64,000 nt of DNA, taken from contig NZ_JAMZGF010000018.1 of the NCBI RefSeq assembly GCF_024158915.1, forward strand, positions 24,199-88,198, in the 5' to 3' direction. The notes beneath the pieces were generated by a model. The model was not told the origin of the DNA, searched no databases, and saw only the letters and a list, made by a program, of their open reading frames with translations. Position numbers and translations under genes: made by a program. Source of the stretch: Chryseobacterium sp. S0630 (GTDB taxonomy: Bacteria; Bacteroidota; Bacteroidia; Flavobacteriales; Weeksellaceae). Every line of letters starts with the position of its first letter. Positions within the stretch are counted from its first letter, which is position 1. Positions 54,699 through 62,987 of the stretch are shown here, piece by piece.

Positions 54699-55256
54699 TT
54701 ACTTCTGATAAATTGATACAAATTTCTCAAGGCCGTCTCTCTGTCCTGCACCTACAGCCTCAAATTTCCATTCTCCGTTTCTGTTGTAGATTCTTCCAAA
54801 TTCTACAGCGGTTTCGATTGAGAAATCTTCGTCTAATTCATATTTTAAGATTTCTTCATTCGTATCTGTATTGAAAATTCTGATGAAAGAATTTCTTACC
54901 TGTCCAAAGTTTTGTTTTCTTGAATCAGCTTCGTGAATGGTTACCACTACTGTAATTTCCTTGATAGCATCGTCAATTTTTGTAAGATCAATTTTGATCT
55001 GCTCATCATCCCCAGAGCCTTCTCCTGTAAGGTTATCACCCGTGTGGATGACAGATTGGTCCGGAGACTCAAGGTTGTTATAGAAAATAAAGTGATTATC
55101 TGAAACTAATTTTTTGTCGTCCCCAAGCAAAAATAAAGATGCATCAAGGTCGAAAGCCGTTCCTGTAGAAGTATTATTGATATCCCATCCTAAACCTACA
55201 GTAAATTTAGGTGCGTTAATGTTTTCTCTTTGTCCTTTTTGTAAGTTAATAGCCAT
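54699..55256 (-). CDS. TerD-family protein (second copy)
   Basis: A 185-residue TerD/TerE-type protein with MAINLQKGQREN, VGLGWDINN, DLDASLFLLG, GDNLTGEGSGDDEQIKIDL (acidic metal loop) and NGEWKFEAVGAGQ. It matches the common TerD length better than the paralogue. Its start overlaps the PRTase gene by eleven bases. Confidence 0.9.
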   Translation of the reverse strand: MAINLQKGQRENINAPKFTVGLGWDINNTSTGTAFDLDASLFLLGDDKKLVSDNHFIFYNNLESPDQSVIHTGDNLTGEGSGDDEQIKIDLTKIDDAIKEITVVVTIHEADSRKQNFGQVRNSFIRIFNTDTNEEILKYELDEDFSIETAVEFGRIYNRNGEWKFEAVGAGQRDGLEKFVSIYQK

Positions 55257-56070
55257 AATATAATTCCGTTTGTGTTAAAGTATTGATGTTATTTTCGTAT
55301 TCTTTTATTAAATGATAATTGTTACTGATCGCCAGCTCCAAAAGCAGGTCCATCTGTTCCTTTTTTACTTTAGACGTAAGATAATCAAAATTACTTGAAT
55401 CCAGGCCTAAAATATATTTTACAATCCTTGTATTGAACTGAAAACTTTCTTTATTCATCACTTCTGCAACATGTTTTACATTTTTCACTGCATAGTAGTT
55501 GAAAAAGTTTTCAATTTTCGGGTCAAGGTCAAAATTCATCAGTTCTGCGTAATACAGAAACATAAAGTCAGCCTCTACATTATATTCATTCAGGATTCTG
55601 TTGACTGTATATTCATGACTTCCCGTGATTTTTATATCGTCTATAAAAATACAAAGTTTTCCTCTCAAAAAATCCTTATCGATATAATAAGTATCATTGG
55701 CGATCAGATTTTTGCGGTCTTCAAAATTAAGATTCCCATAATCTGTTATATACGTATGGTTTCTGTTGATTTTAGATAAAATACTTGACTTCTTTCCTTT
55801 CTGAAAGAGATAAAAATCCAGGTGTTTTTTAAAGTAAAAACATAAAAAGTTGGAGGCTGTAGGAATCGCCATATAAGGACTTGGAAGCACTACAATCTCT
55901 GTATCTGTATTTAAAAGCTCTTCATTTTCGGAAATAAATCCGTCGAATAATTCTCTTGCAAATTTTTCAGCATACGACTTATCGCCATACTTGAAAAAGC
56001 TGTATTCTGCAGGTGAGAAAGTAAACTCATCCGCCGAATGAATGTGGTGTAAGCTGTATCTTTTATTCAT
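55246..56070 (-). CDS. Phosphoribosyltransferase-like ter protein
   Basis: A 274-residue protein with the PRPP-loop-type motif IFIDDIKITGSHE at residues 141-153. This is the class of PRTase found in Ter-dependent clusters described by Anantharaman, Iyer and Aravind, which they propose makes a nucleoside-like metabolite. The body is otherwise divergent from nucleotide-salvage PRTases. It overlaps the TerD gene and follows the HAD gene by eight bases, supporting one functional unit. Confidence 0.75.
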   Translation of the reverse strand: MNKRYSLHHIHSADEFTFSPAEYSFFKYGDKSYAEKFARELFDGFISENEELLNTDTEIVVLPSPYMAIPTASNFLCFYFKKHLDFYLFQKGKKSSILSKINRNHTYITDYGNLNFEDRKNLIANDTYYIDKDFLRGKLCIFIDDIKITGSHEYTVNRILNEYNVEADFMFLYYAELMNFDLDPKIENFFNYYAVKNVKHVAEVMNKESFQFNTRIVKYILGLDSSNFDYLTSKVKKEQMDLLLELAISNNYHLIKEYENNINTLTQTELYYGY

Positions 56071-56078
56071 GTTTATTT

Positions 56079-56747
56079 TTAGTGTTTAAGTAAATGAGCA
56101 CTGAAACCGAAGTTCTTTGCTCCCTGATAATCTGCTACCGGATTGTCTCCAATATGCAGAATCTGGTGCAGTGGCAAATCCTGATCTTTCATCTTATTCT
56201 TCACTTCCTGAAAAATAAGCGGATTAGGTTTGGAACAGTTGATTTCATCGGAATAGATATGGAAATCTATATACTGATCCAGGTTTTCATGAATCAGGAA
56301 TTTCCTCATTGTTTTCCCTTTGATAAATCCAGTGTTGCTTAGAATATTTATGGTCTTTCCCTGATTTTTGATATCCTCAAAAAAATCATGAATATTTTCA
56401 AAAATTACAACTGGTTTATATTCCAGAAACAATTCTTCACTTTTGTTGTAAAACTCATTAAGTTTTTCTTTATTCAATTGTTTTACATCCACATCCAGAG
56501 CACCCAAAATCATCAGATATATTTCAAAAGTATCTATATTTCCTCCTGTAACCTCATTGATAGTATTGCAAAGATCATCGTAATATTTTACAGTTTTCGC
56601 AACCTCTTCTATCGGTTTATTTACGTTGAAAAACGAGGAGAACAGCTCAACTCTTTTTGCTTTAAATTCAGGATGAGATTTGATTAAGGTGAGCCACAGA
56701 TCAAAAGAAAAATGACAGTGGTTATGAATGTCGATATCTGTTTTCAA
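56079..56747 (-). CDS. HAD-superfamily hydrolase of the ter cluster
   Basis: A 222-residue HAD-like protein. Motif I is FSFDLWLTLI at residues 13-22, where the nucleophile D16 is kept but the usual second Asp is Trp; motif II is ILSNTG; motif IV is HIGDNPVADYQGA. Together with the PRTase it fits the metabolite-forming module of Ter clusters. The start is TTG 56747, since motif I begins only a dozen codons later. A CAAAGATA box (TAtcTTTG on the minus strand) at 56838-56845 may be the cluster promoter, about 90 bases upstream. Confidence 0.8.
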   Translation of the reverse strand: MKTDIDIHNHCHFSFDLWLTLIKSHPEFKAKRVELFSSFFNVNKPIEEVAKTVKYYDDLCNTINEVTGGNIDTFEIYLMILGALDVDVKQLNKEKLNEFYNKSEELFLEYKPVVIFENIHDFFEDIKNQGKTINILSNTGFIKGKTMRKFLIHENLDQYIDFHIYSDEINCSKPNPLIFQEVKNKMKDQDLPLHQILHIGDNPVADYQGAKNFGFSAHLLKH

Positions 56748-56984
56748 TAGGTTTTAAGTTAAAAGTTTTTATTTAGCTTCTTGAAAAAGATTTAAAATTT
56801 TTTAATCATCAAAAAGTGTTCACAATACTATTCTTCCCAAAGATAAAATATTTATCATAAAAGCATTACGTTCGTTATCTGTTTTAAGATATTTTTATGA
56901 AATTCTATGAATTTGACAGACTCACAGAAAGTGATTTACGAAGTGCTTAATATCCGTTCACAAAAAAATATTTTCAAAAATTCT

Positions 56985-57013
56985 TTGGAAATCAAAAAAA
57001 AATTATAATTTCG
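56985..57013 (+). promoter_or_regulatory. Promoter of the EF-G leader
   Basis: TTG at 56985-56987, an 18-base spacer and TAatTTCG at 57006-57013, one mismatch from consensus. Transcription should start near 57020, ahead of the leader ORF at 57034. Confidence 0.65.
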
Positions 57014-57033
57014 CAACCGATTAAAAATCAACA

Positions 57034-57120
57034 ATGTCAACAAAAATGATAAATATTATAACTTTAAGCAATCCTGTCAGAGCTGTGTTCTTTGGCAGCA
57101 CTGAATATTTATCTGAATAG
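57034..57120 (+). CDS. Leader peptide of 28 residues upstream of EF-G2
   Basis: ATG at 57034 opens a 28-codon frame ending TAG at 57118-57120 (starts MSTKMINIITLSN). It begins about 14 bases after the predicted transcription start. Inside it, CAGAGCTG (57079-57086) and CAGCACTG (about 57097-57104) can pair. A terminator follows 33 bases after its stop. Such an order suggests ribosome-dependent attenuation, but translation is not shown. Confidence 0.45.
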   Translation: MSTKMINIITLSNPVRAVFFGSTEYLSE

Positions 57121-57151
57121 TACTATAGATCTTTTATACCCAAAAATATAT

Positions 57152-57184
57152 TGAAGACCTGTCTATTCGGATAGGTCTTTTTTG
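57152..57184 (+). terminator. Leader terminator upstream of EF-G2
   Basis: Arms AAGACCTGTC (57154-57163) and GATAGGTCTT (57170-57179, one G-U pair), loop TATTCG, then six T residues. It lies 190 bases before the EF-G start with no gene between, so full-length mRNA must read through it. Confidence 0.75.
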
Positions 57185-57374
57185 CTGCCCTAATTTCAGA
57201 CTTTAACAATTCAAAAAAATCTGTTGTTTGTTAAGATCTCTGAAAATTTTCCTTTGATACGAAATACAAAAAATGTTTTGCCGGCTTTATAAGACCGGAG
57301 TGTATTTTGTGTCCATTTTTTTCAGAATCTTTTCTAAACACAGATCTAAAAATCAACAATTTAAATCAAACAAA

Positions 57375-59441
57375 ATGAAATACAACACACGAAATATAGG
57401 GATTATAGCACACGTAGATGCAGGAAAAACAACGTTATCAGAAAGGCTTTTGTACTACACAGGACTTATTCATAAAATCGGTAATGTAGATGATGGAAAT
57501 ACCACCATGGATAAAGACATCCAGGAAAGAAACAGAGGAATTACCATTTCATCTGCTGCAGTTTCTACCCAATGGAAAAAAGACGATAAAGTTTATAATA
57601 TCAACATTATTGATACGCCGGGACATATTGATTTTGCAGTGGAAGTGGAACGTTCATTAAGAGTTCTGGATAGTGTAGTTGCAGTTTTCTGTGCTTCTTC
57701 AGGAGTTCAGCCACAGACTGAAAATGTTTGGTTCCAGGCTGAAAAACATGGAACATCCAAAATCTGTTTCATCAATAAAATGGACAGAATTGGGGCAGAC
57801 TTCTTTGCGGTTCTCAATGAGATAAAAACCAAACTGAATGCTGTTCCTCTGGCTCTTCAGATTCCGATGGGAGCTGAAGCACATTTTGAAGGTGTTATTG
57901 ATCTTGTTAAAATGAAATCATTATACTGGACTGATGAAAACGGTGAAACCATTGTGGAAAAAGAAATTCCCGATCATTATATGGCTGAAGCTGATGAATA
58001 CAGAATGAAGTTAATGGAAACTCTTGCAGAAAATGATGAAATGTTCTTTGATATTTTTATGGATACTGAACAAACAGTCACTGTTGAAATGCTCTCAGAA
58101 GCGATACAAAGAGTCTGCAGATTAGGATCAGCTGTTCCTGTTTTATGTGGTTCTGCTTTTAAAAATAAGGGAATCCAGCCTCTTCTTGATGCTGTGGTCA
58201 CTTATCTGCCTGCTCCGGATCAGCTTGCTGACCTTCAGGGAAGAGATCCTCAAACAGAAGAAACAGTAACATTGGAAAGAAATGAATCTGCTGCTTTTTC
58301 AGGACTTGTTTTCAAAGTTGTAATTGACAAACATATGGGAAGGCTGGCTATGCTGAGAGTGTATTCCGGAAGGATACAATCCGGAGATACAATACTGAAT
58401 GTAAGAACAGGTGAAAGCTACAGGATTTCCAGAATTTTACAGATGCAGTCGGACAAAACATTAACACTGGATGAAGCTAAAGCAGGAGATATTGTGGCTT
58501 TAACAGGAATAAAGGATGCCAAAACCGGAGATTCTTTATCTTCTATAGAGCAGCCGATATTACTGGAAGCGATTACGATTCCGACTCCTGTGATCAGAGT
58601 TGCTATCGAGCCGAAAACGAATGGTGATGAGAAATCTTTCGGTTTAGTGTTGGCAAAAATCCAGGAAGAAGATCCTTCGTTAGTGGTTGAAAGAGATCCA
58701 CAAACCGGGGAAACTTTATTGAGTGGATTGGGAGAACTTCATCTCGAGGTTACCCTGGAGAAAATCCGTCTGAATCATGGTATTGAAATCAATCAGGGGA
58801 AACCTAAAGTTTCTTATCGTGAGATATTAACGGAAACCAGAGTTCACAGAGAAAAGCTTTCCAAGCAAAATGGAGGAAGTGGTCAGTTCGCTGATATCAC
58901 ATTTGAAATCGGACCAGGAAATGATAATGAACATGGATTGGAGTTCGTTAATATGATCAAAGGAGGTGTTATTCCTACTGAGTTCATCCCTTCTGTTGAA
59001 AAAGGTTTCAGAGAAGCTATGGAACATGGACCATTGAAAGGATATCCTCTGGAAAACATGAAGGTGACTCTTCTGGATGGTTCTTTCCACGCTCAGGATT
59101 CTGCAGCATTTGATTTCGAGATTGCTGCAAGAGAAGGATTCAAAGCAGCGGCAAAAGGATGTCATCCTAAACTGATGGAACCTGTTATGAAGGTAGAAAT
59201 CCAGAGTATTGAGGAATACACGGGTGCCGTCACTGCGGATATCAACAGAAGAAGAGGAATCATTACTTCGATTGATGAAAAATCAGGAAGAAAGATTTTT
59301 GCAGCGGAAGTTCCGTTAGCATCCACTTTCGGGTATATTTCTGATCTGAGAACCCTGACAAGCGGAAGAGCTTCCATCAGCATGAAATTATCACACTATG
59401 CTTTAGTGCCTGATTTTATCGCCAATACATTAATAACCTAA
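57375..59441 (+). CDS. Elongation factor G paralogue (EF-G2)
   Basis: A 688-residue translational GTPase. G-motifs are AHVDAGKTT (G1), RGITISS (G2), DTPGHIDF (G3, His kept) and NKMD (G4); the C-terminal region ends in a typical EF-G domain V with ALVPDF. It is not in a ribosomal-protein operon, so it is likely a second EF-G like those of other Bacteroidota. The start ATG 57375 begins the normal MKYNTRNIGIIAHVD; a longer in-frame extension (to 57273) is not supported by family length. It follows a leader ORF and terminator. Confidence 0.88.
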   Translation: MKYNTRNIGIIAHVDAGKTTLSERLLYYTGLIHKIGNVDDGNTTMDKDIQERNRGITISSAAVSTQWKKDDKVYNINIIDTPGHIDFAVEVERSLRVLDSVVAVFCASSGVQPQTENVWFQAEKHGTSKICFINKMDRIGADFFAVLNEIKTKLNAVPLALQIPMGAEAHFEGVIDLVKMKSLYWTDENGETIVEKEIPDHYMAEADEYRMKLMETLAENDEMFFDIFMDTEQTVTVEMLSEAIQRVCRLGSAVPVLCGSAFKNKGIQPLLDAVVTYLPAPDQLADLQGRDPQTEETVTLERNESAAFSGLVFKVVIDKHMGRLAMLRVYSGRIQSGDTILNVRTGESYRISRILQMQSDKTLTLDEAKAGDIVALTGIKDAKTGDSLSSIEQPILLEAITIPTPVIRVAIEPKTNGDEKSFGLVLAKIQEEDPSLVVERDPQTGETLLSGLGELHLEVTLEKIRLNHGIEINQGKPKVSYREILTETRVHREKLSKQNGGSGQFADITFEIGPGNDNEHGLEFVNMIKGGVIPTEFIPSVEKGFREAMEHGPLKGYPLENMKVTLLDGSFHAQDSAAFDFEIAAREGFKAAAKGCHPKLMEPVMKVEIQSIEEYTGAVTADINRRRGIITSIDEKSGRKIFAAEVPLASTFGYISDLRTLTSGRASISMKLSHYALVPDFIANTLIT

Positions 59442-59442
59442 A

Positions 59443-59480
59443 CAAGCAAGGACTGTAGATTTTTTCTTACAGTCCTTGTC
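59443..59480 (+). terminator. Hairpin after EF-G2
   Basis: Perfect 11-bp arms CAAGGACTGTA and TACAGTCCTTG around a T-rich loop. A weak T-run follows. Confidence 0.6.
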
Positions 59481-59503
59481 TGGTTATGGGGAATATTATG
59501 AAT

Positions 59504-59686
59504 GGTCAATCGTCAATCCGCTGCGCTTGTCAATTTTTTTACTACAAAATTCACTATTCACTTGCAAAGCAAAATTCACTTATTGACTATGAAATAGTGA
59601 AAGGTCAATCGTCAATTCGCTACGCTTGTCAATTTTTTTACTACAAAATTCACTATTCACTTGCGAAGCAAAATTCACTTATTAAC
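59504..59686. repeat. Direct repeat, two 84-bp copies, 99-bp period
   Basis: Copy 1 starts at 59504 (GGTCAATCGTCAATCCGC) and copy 2 at 59603 (GGTCAATCGTCAATTCGC), differing at about four positions, with a 15-base spacer. Each copy ends in the interleaved heptamer-like TTCACTATTCACTT. It lies between EF-G2 and the SulP gene and is not coding. Confidence 0.85.
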
Positions 59687-59693
59687 TCCTCTC

Positions 59694-61232
59694 CTATTTT
59701 TCCGGCATTACCTTATACGTAGGATCATCCTGAATATTGACTTCCACTACAGCTTCTGCATTTTTAAGTATTTTACGACAGTCCTCACTGAGATGACGCA
59801 GATGTAAGGTTTTATGATATTGTTTATAGCGTTTGGATAATTTATCCAGAGCATCTATAGCACTCATATCTACAATCCTACTTTCTTTAAAATCAATAAC
59901 CACCTGATCCGGATCATTCATGGGATCAAATTTATCCGTAAACGCTGTTACTGAACCAAAAAATAAAGGTCCGTATATTTCGTAGTACTTCACTCCATTT
60001 TCATCCACATGTTTTCTTGCTCTGATTCTTTTAGCATTATCCCAGGCAAAAACCAATGCCGAAATGATCACTCCAATCAAAACTGCTAAAGCCAGATTAT
60101 GTAAAACCACTGTAATCAGAGCTACAGTTACTCCAACAAAAATATCGGATTTCGGCATTTTATTCACAATCCTGATGGATACCCACTGGAAAGTACTGAT
60201 GGCTACCATCATCATCACTCCTACTAAAGCAGCCATAGGAATTTTCTCTATGACAGGTGCTCCACACAGAATTATTATTAAAATTAACAATGATGCTATT
60301 ATCCCGGATAATCTGGCTCTGGAACCTGCATTGAGATTCACCAGAGTTTGTGCTACCATTGCACATCCTCCCATTCCTCCAAAGAAACCATTGGTAATAT
60401 TAGCCAATCCCTGAGCTACGGATTCTTTATTGGCACTCCCTTTCGTATTCGTAATTTCATCCACCATAGATAATGTCAGAAGAGACTCTATCAGGCCTAC
60501 TCCAGCCATAATTAAGGCATACGGAAAAATAATCTGTAACGTTTCCAGAGAAAAAGGAATCTGTGGGATATGGAAACTAGGAAGATTTCCACTGATATGG
60601 GCAATATCTGCTACCGTTTTTGTTGGAATATTAAATCCAAGAACCACTGCAAAGACAATGATAATGGCAACAAGAGAGGCAGGAACAACTTTTGTGATTT
60701 TTGGAAAAAAATAAACAATGGCAATTGTAAGAGCCGTTAAGCCGGCCATAATGTATAAAGGCATTCCCTGCAGCCAATTTACCGTACCACTACTATCGGT
60801 TATTTTGAACTGCTCTACCTGGGCCATGAAAATAATAATAGCCAATCCGTTCAGGAATCCGTACATAACGGGTTGCGGAATCAGTCTTACAAATTTTCCC
60901 AGTTTAAAAATACCTACCATCATCTGAAGGATTCCGGCAAGTGCTACAGTGGCAAAAAGATATTCTATCCCATGAGATTGTATAAGAGCAATCAACACAA
61001 CGATGGTTGCTCCTGCCCCACCGGAAACCATTCCCGGACGGCCTCCCAAAACGGCTGTTACAAGTCCCATCATAAAAGCTGCATAAAGACCGGTAAGCGG
61101 AGAAATACCTGCCAGGATAGCAAATGAAAGAGATTCAGGAATCATTGTCATCGCTACCGTAAAGCCAGCCAGTAGTTCATTTTTATAATTGATTTTTTTC
61201 GAAAAGTCGAATAAGCTTATAGTATTTTTCAT
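59694..61232 (-). CDS. SulP-family anion transporter with STAS domain
   Basis: A 512-residue SulP transporter: about twelve membrane helices with the signature ESLSFAILAGISPLTGLYAAFM, LIESLLTLSM and the NGFFGGMGGCAMVAQT region, plus a C-terminal STAS domain (about 400-500, DQVVIDFKESRIVDMSAID). SulP proteins carry sulfate, bicarbonate or other anions; the ion is not determinable. It is transcribed alone on the minus strand. Confidence 0.92.
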   Translation of the reverse strand: MKNTISLFDFSKKINYKNELLAGFTVAMTMIPESLSFAILAGISPLTGLYAAFMMGLVTAVLGGRPGMVSGGAGATIVVLIALIQSHGIEYLFATVALAGILQMMVGIFKLGKFVRLIPQPVMYGFLNGLAIIIFMAQVEQFKITDSSGTVNWLQGMPLYIMAGLTALTIAIVYFFPKITKVVPASLVAIIIVFAVVLGFNIPTKTVADIAHISGNLPSFHIPQIPFSLETLQIIFPYALIMAGVGLIESLLTLSMVDEITNTKGSANKESVAQGLANITNGFFGGMGGCAMVAQTLVNLNAGSRARLSGIIASLLILIIILCGAPVIEKIPMAALVGVMMMVAISTFQWVSIRIVNKMPKSDIFVGVTVALITVVLHNLALAVLIGVIISALVFAWDNAKRIRARKHVDENGVKYYEIYGPLFFGSVTAFTDKFDPMNDPDQVVIDFKESRIVDMSAIDALDKLSKRYKQYHKTLHLRHLSEDCRKILKNAEAVVEVNIQDDPTYKVMPEK

Positions 61233-61252
61233 TGATTGACAAAGGTATGGAC

Positions 61253-61699
61253 TGTCGCGATGGTATACAATTTTTTCTTTTTATGATTTTTTCATGAACA
61301 AATCTGTTAATTTAAATAATTCACACATCAGTTCTTATAATATGTTAATTTTAATTAAAATAAACACATAAGGTGTAATTTTTATATTTATGATTGTTTT
61401 TACTTCTTATTTTTGTCTACATTTGAAAGCGAATAAGCAATTATTTGGTACTAATTAAAAATTCAACGAGTAAAAAGCTGTTTATCAATCTATCCACAGC
61501 TTCAACTCATAGAATTGTATAAAACCTTAATAGGTTATATATTATTTCACACAAATGGCAGGAAAAGAAGTTTGAAAGAGAAGAAGAGGAAACCATTGAA
61601 AATAAAGAATATAATCCAAGTACATTAAGGTGATCCCTACCCACCTGTTTTTAAGCTATTTGGCAAAATTCAAATTTATTTTATAAGATAAATCGTCTT
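61253..61699. other. Intergenic stretch with a possible coding remnant
   Basis: About 450 bases without a clear gene. At about 61523-61633 a frame without a start codon reads like a charged protein C-terminus (HKWQEKKFEREEE ... NPSTLR, then TGA), which may be a decayed gene tail. A TAcaTTTG box lies near 61419. AGGTG...CACCT near 61629-61648 forms a small hairpin. Confidence 0.3.
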
Positions 61700-61846
61700 A
61701 TGAAAGCTATTTTAATATTCTTAATCATAATTTTTATTCTTTATCAATTTCAAATTTCTGTGAATTATTTCCTACCGTCAAAGATAATATATATCACCTA
61801 TTCTCGTTTTTTTATATATAAGTTTAAACAAAAGAACAATATTTAG
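61700..61846 (+). CDS. Possible small membrane protein, 48 residues
   Basis: ATG at 61700 opens a 48-residue frame (MKAILIFLIIIFILYQF...) ending six bases before the next gene's start. The first 17 residues are a continuous hydrophobic segment, the rest is basic and aromatic. AT-rich DNA can produce this by chance, so confidence is low; closeness to the next start is the only support. Confidence 0.25.
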   Translation: MKAILIFLIIIFILYQFQISVNYFLPSKIIYITYSRFFIYKFKQKNNI

Positions 61847-61851
61847 TAAAA

Positions 61852-62280
61852 ATGTTATATAAAGAAATCCATATTGGGAAATTCATTAAGGAAAGAGTTG
61901 ATGAAAATGAAATTACAGTAGAGAGAATATGTAAATTTTTAAGTAAAGATGAAGAGGCTGTCGAAATGATGTATGACAGCAGATCAATGGATACGGATCT
62001 TCTTTTAAGATGGAGCAAATTGCTGGAATATGATTTTTTCAGACTTTACAGTTCACATTTGATTTTATACGCTCCTCCTTCTGCCATTAATAAAAACCAG
62101 CAGAAGTCCGAAAAAACGCCTTATTTCAGGAAAAATATTTATACACAGGAAATCAAAGACTTTATTATGAAAAGAATTCTTTCCGGTGAAATGACTCAAA
62201 GTGAAGTTATTAAAGAATATTCTATTCCGAAAAGCACTCTCCACAGATGGCTTCAGAAGAGTGATAACTCAAACGGATAA
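61852..62280 (+). CDS. Small helix-turn-helix protein, transposase-like (1 of 2)
   Basis: A 142-residue protein. Its N-terminal part (GKFIKERVDENEITVERICKFL) is a helix-turn-helix-like region, and its C-terminal part FIMKRILSGEMTQSEVIKEYSIPKSTLHRWLQ is a transposase-type (Psq/Tnp) HTH. Similar proteins are abundant in Chryseobacterium and are often labelled transposase. No DDE catalytic domain is present here. Eleven bases downstream lies a second HTH protein. Confidence 0.65.
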   Translation: MLYKEIHIGKFIKERVDENEITVERICKFLSKDEEAVEMMYDSRSMDTDLLLRWSKLLEYDFFRLYSSHLILYAPPSAINKNQQKSEKTPYFRKNIYTQEIKDFIMKRILSGEMTQSEVIKEYSIPKSTLHRWLQKSDNSNG

Positions 62281-62290
62281 ACAGATAAAA

Positions 62291-62629
62291 ATGCGCCCTA
62301 ATTACAAAAAAATTTACCAGGATATGCTGAGGATGGAATATCCCGAAAAGCTTAAAGATCCAAAAGTTAAAGACCTTCTTGAAAAGCTTCATACAAGCGA
62401 AGATGTTCTTAAGTTCAATGAAAAACTGTTCAAGCAATCCAGAGAAAATCAAAAACTCAAAACCTATGACAGGCAGACTATGCTAAAACTGCTTCAGTAT
62501 CAAAAAAAGCATGGTCATTCTACGAGTTATATGTCACGAAAATATAAAATAAGCCGAACAACGCTTTCAAAATGGAAAGGAATGTTTGAAGAAGAGCTTG
62601 AAAATACAATGAAAAATGCCGGTAAGTAA
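62291..62629 (+). CDS. Small helix-turn-helix protein, transposase-like (2 of 2)
   Basis: A 112-residue protein starting at ATG 62291 (an in-frame extension to 62201 overlaps gene 1 and is not needed). Lys-rich N-terminus, coiled-coil tendency, then an HTH of the same type (MLKLLQYQKKHGHSTSYMSRKYKISRTTLSKW). It is the downstream partner of the 61852 gene. Function unknown; DNA-binding inferred. Confidence 0.65.
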   Translation: MRPNYKKIYQDMLRMEYPEKLKDPKVKDLLEKLHTSEDVLKFNEKLFKQSRENQKLKTYDRQTMLKLLQYQKKHGHSTSYMSRKYKISRTTLSKWKGMFEEELENTMKNAGK

Positions 62630-62649
62630 TCTACTGGCATTTTTTTTAA
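62614..62649 (+). terminator. Intrinsic terminator of the HTH pair
   Basis: Arms AAATGCC and GGCATTT with an extended imperfect stem, then eight T residues. The first arm overlaps the end of the coding region. Confidence 0.8.
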
Positions 62650-62680
62650 AGGTAATAGTAAGGAAAAAACCGGGCTAAAC

Positions 62681-62740
62681 GTTTGCCGGAGTCGAACCGG
62701 ATAACCTTGCCGGAGTGACCGGCTTCGCTATTCCTCCCAT
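62681..62740 (-). other. tRNA-like fragment (T-arm and D-arm-like, no anticodon arm)
   Basis: On the minus strand, a T-arm with CCGG stems and the seven-base loop TTCGACT (62686-62700), preceded by AGCGAAGCCGGTCA, resembling a D-arm. The anticodon arm and a matching 5' acceptor are absent, so it is not a functional tRNA. Confidence 0.5.
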
Positions 62741-62793
62741 AATTGTGTTACGATGAATTTTTTCCTAACGACACTTCAAAATGGTAATATAAA

Positions 62794-62896
62794 GAAGCTG
62801 GAAGTGGGCAGAAGAAAGGGGTTAAAGCCTGATAATCTATCTGACTTTATAGAAAATTATGATACAAAGATCTTTCAACGTCCCACTTCCGGCTTC
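62794..62896. repeat. Inverted repeat GAAGCTGGAAGTGGG
   Basis: Arm 1 at 62794-62808 and arm 2 CCCACTTCCGGCTTC at 62882-62896 are reverse complements with one mismatch, about 73 bases apart. The right end coincides with the last base of the adjacent tRNA-like fragment. Confidence 0.6.
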
Positions 62897-62963
62897 TTGT
62901 ATGATAAAACAAGGCAAAAAACGAATAATGTAGTCGTGCTCTAACCAACTGAGCTACTCTTCC
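62896..62963 (-). other. tRNA-like fragment with intact 5' acceptor and D-arm
   Basis: On the minus strand it starts GGAAGAGTAGCTCAGTTGG, i.e. a seven-base acceptor strand and a normal D-arm (GCTC/GAGC). The anticodon arm is shortened to about 15 bases and the T-arm (CTTGT/ACAAG) has an eight-base loop without TTCGA. The 3' acceptor is lost. Confidence 0.55.
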
Positions 62964-62987
62964 TATATAGACCGTGTTTTTTTGTTG

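Noticed and set aside
57273..57374. In-frame N-terminal extension of EF-G2
   Set aside because: The extension has no similarity to EF-G and would lengthen the protein beyond the family; ATG 57375 is the normal start.
59486..59722. 78-residue open frame with repeated peptide text
   Set aside because: It is the translation of the 99-bp repeat and lacks protein-like composition or a supported start.
62753..62944. 63-residue plus-strand open frame
   Set aside because: It spans an inverted repeat and a tRNA-like fragment of the other strand, so its frame is explained by those; no homology-like features.
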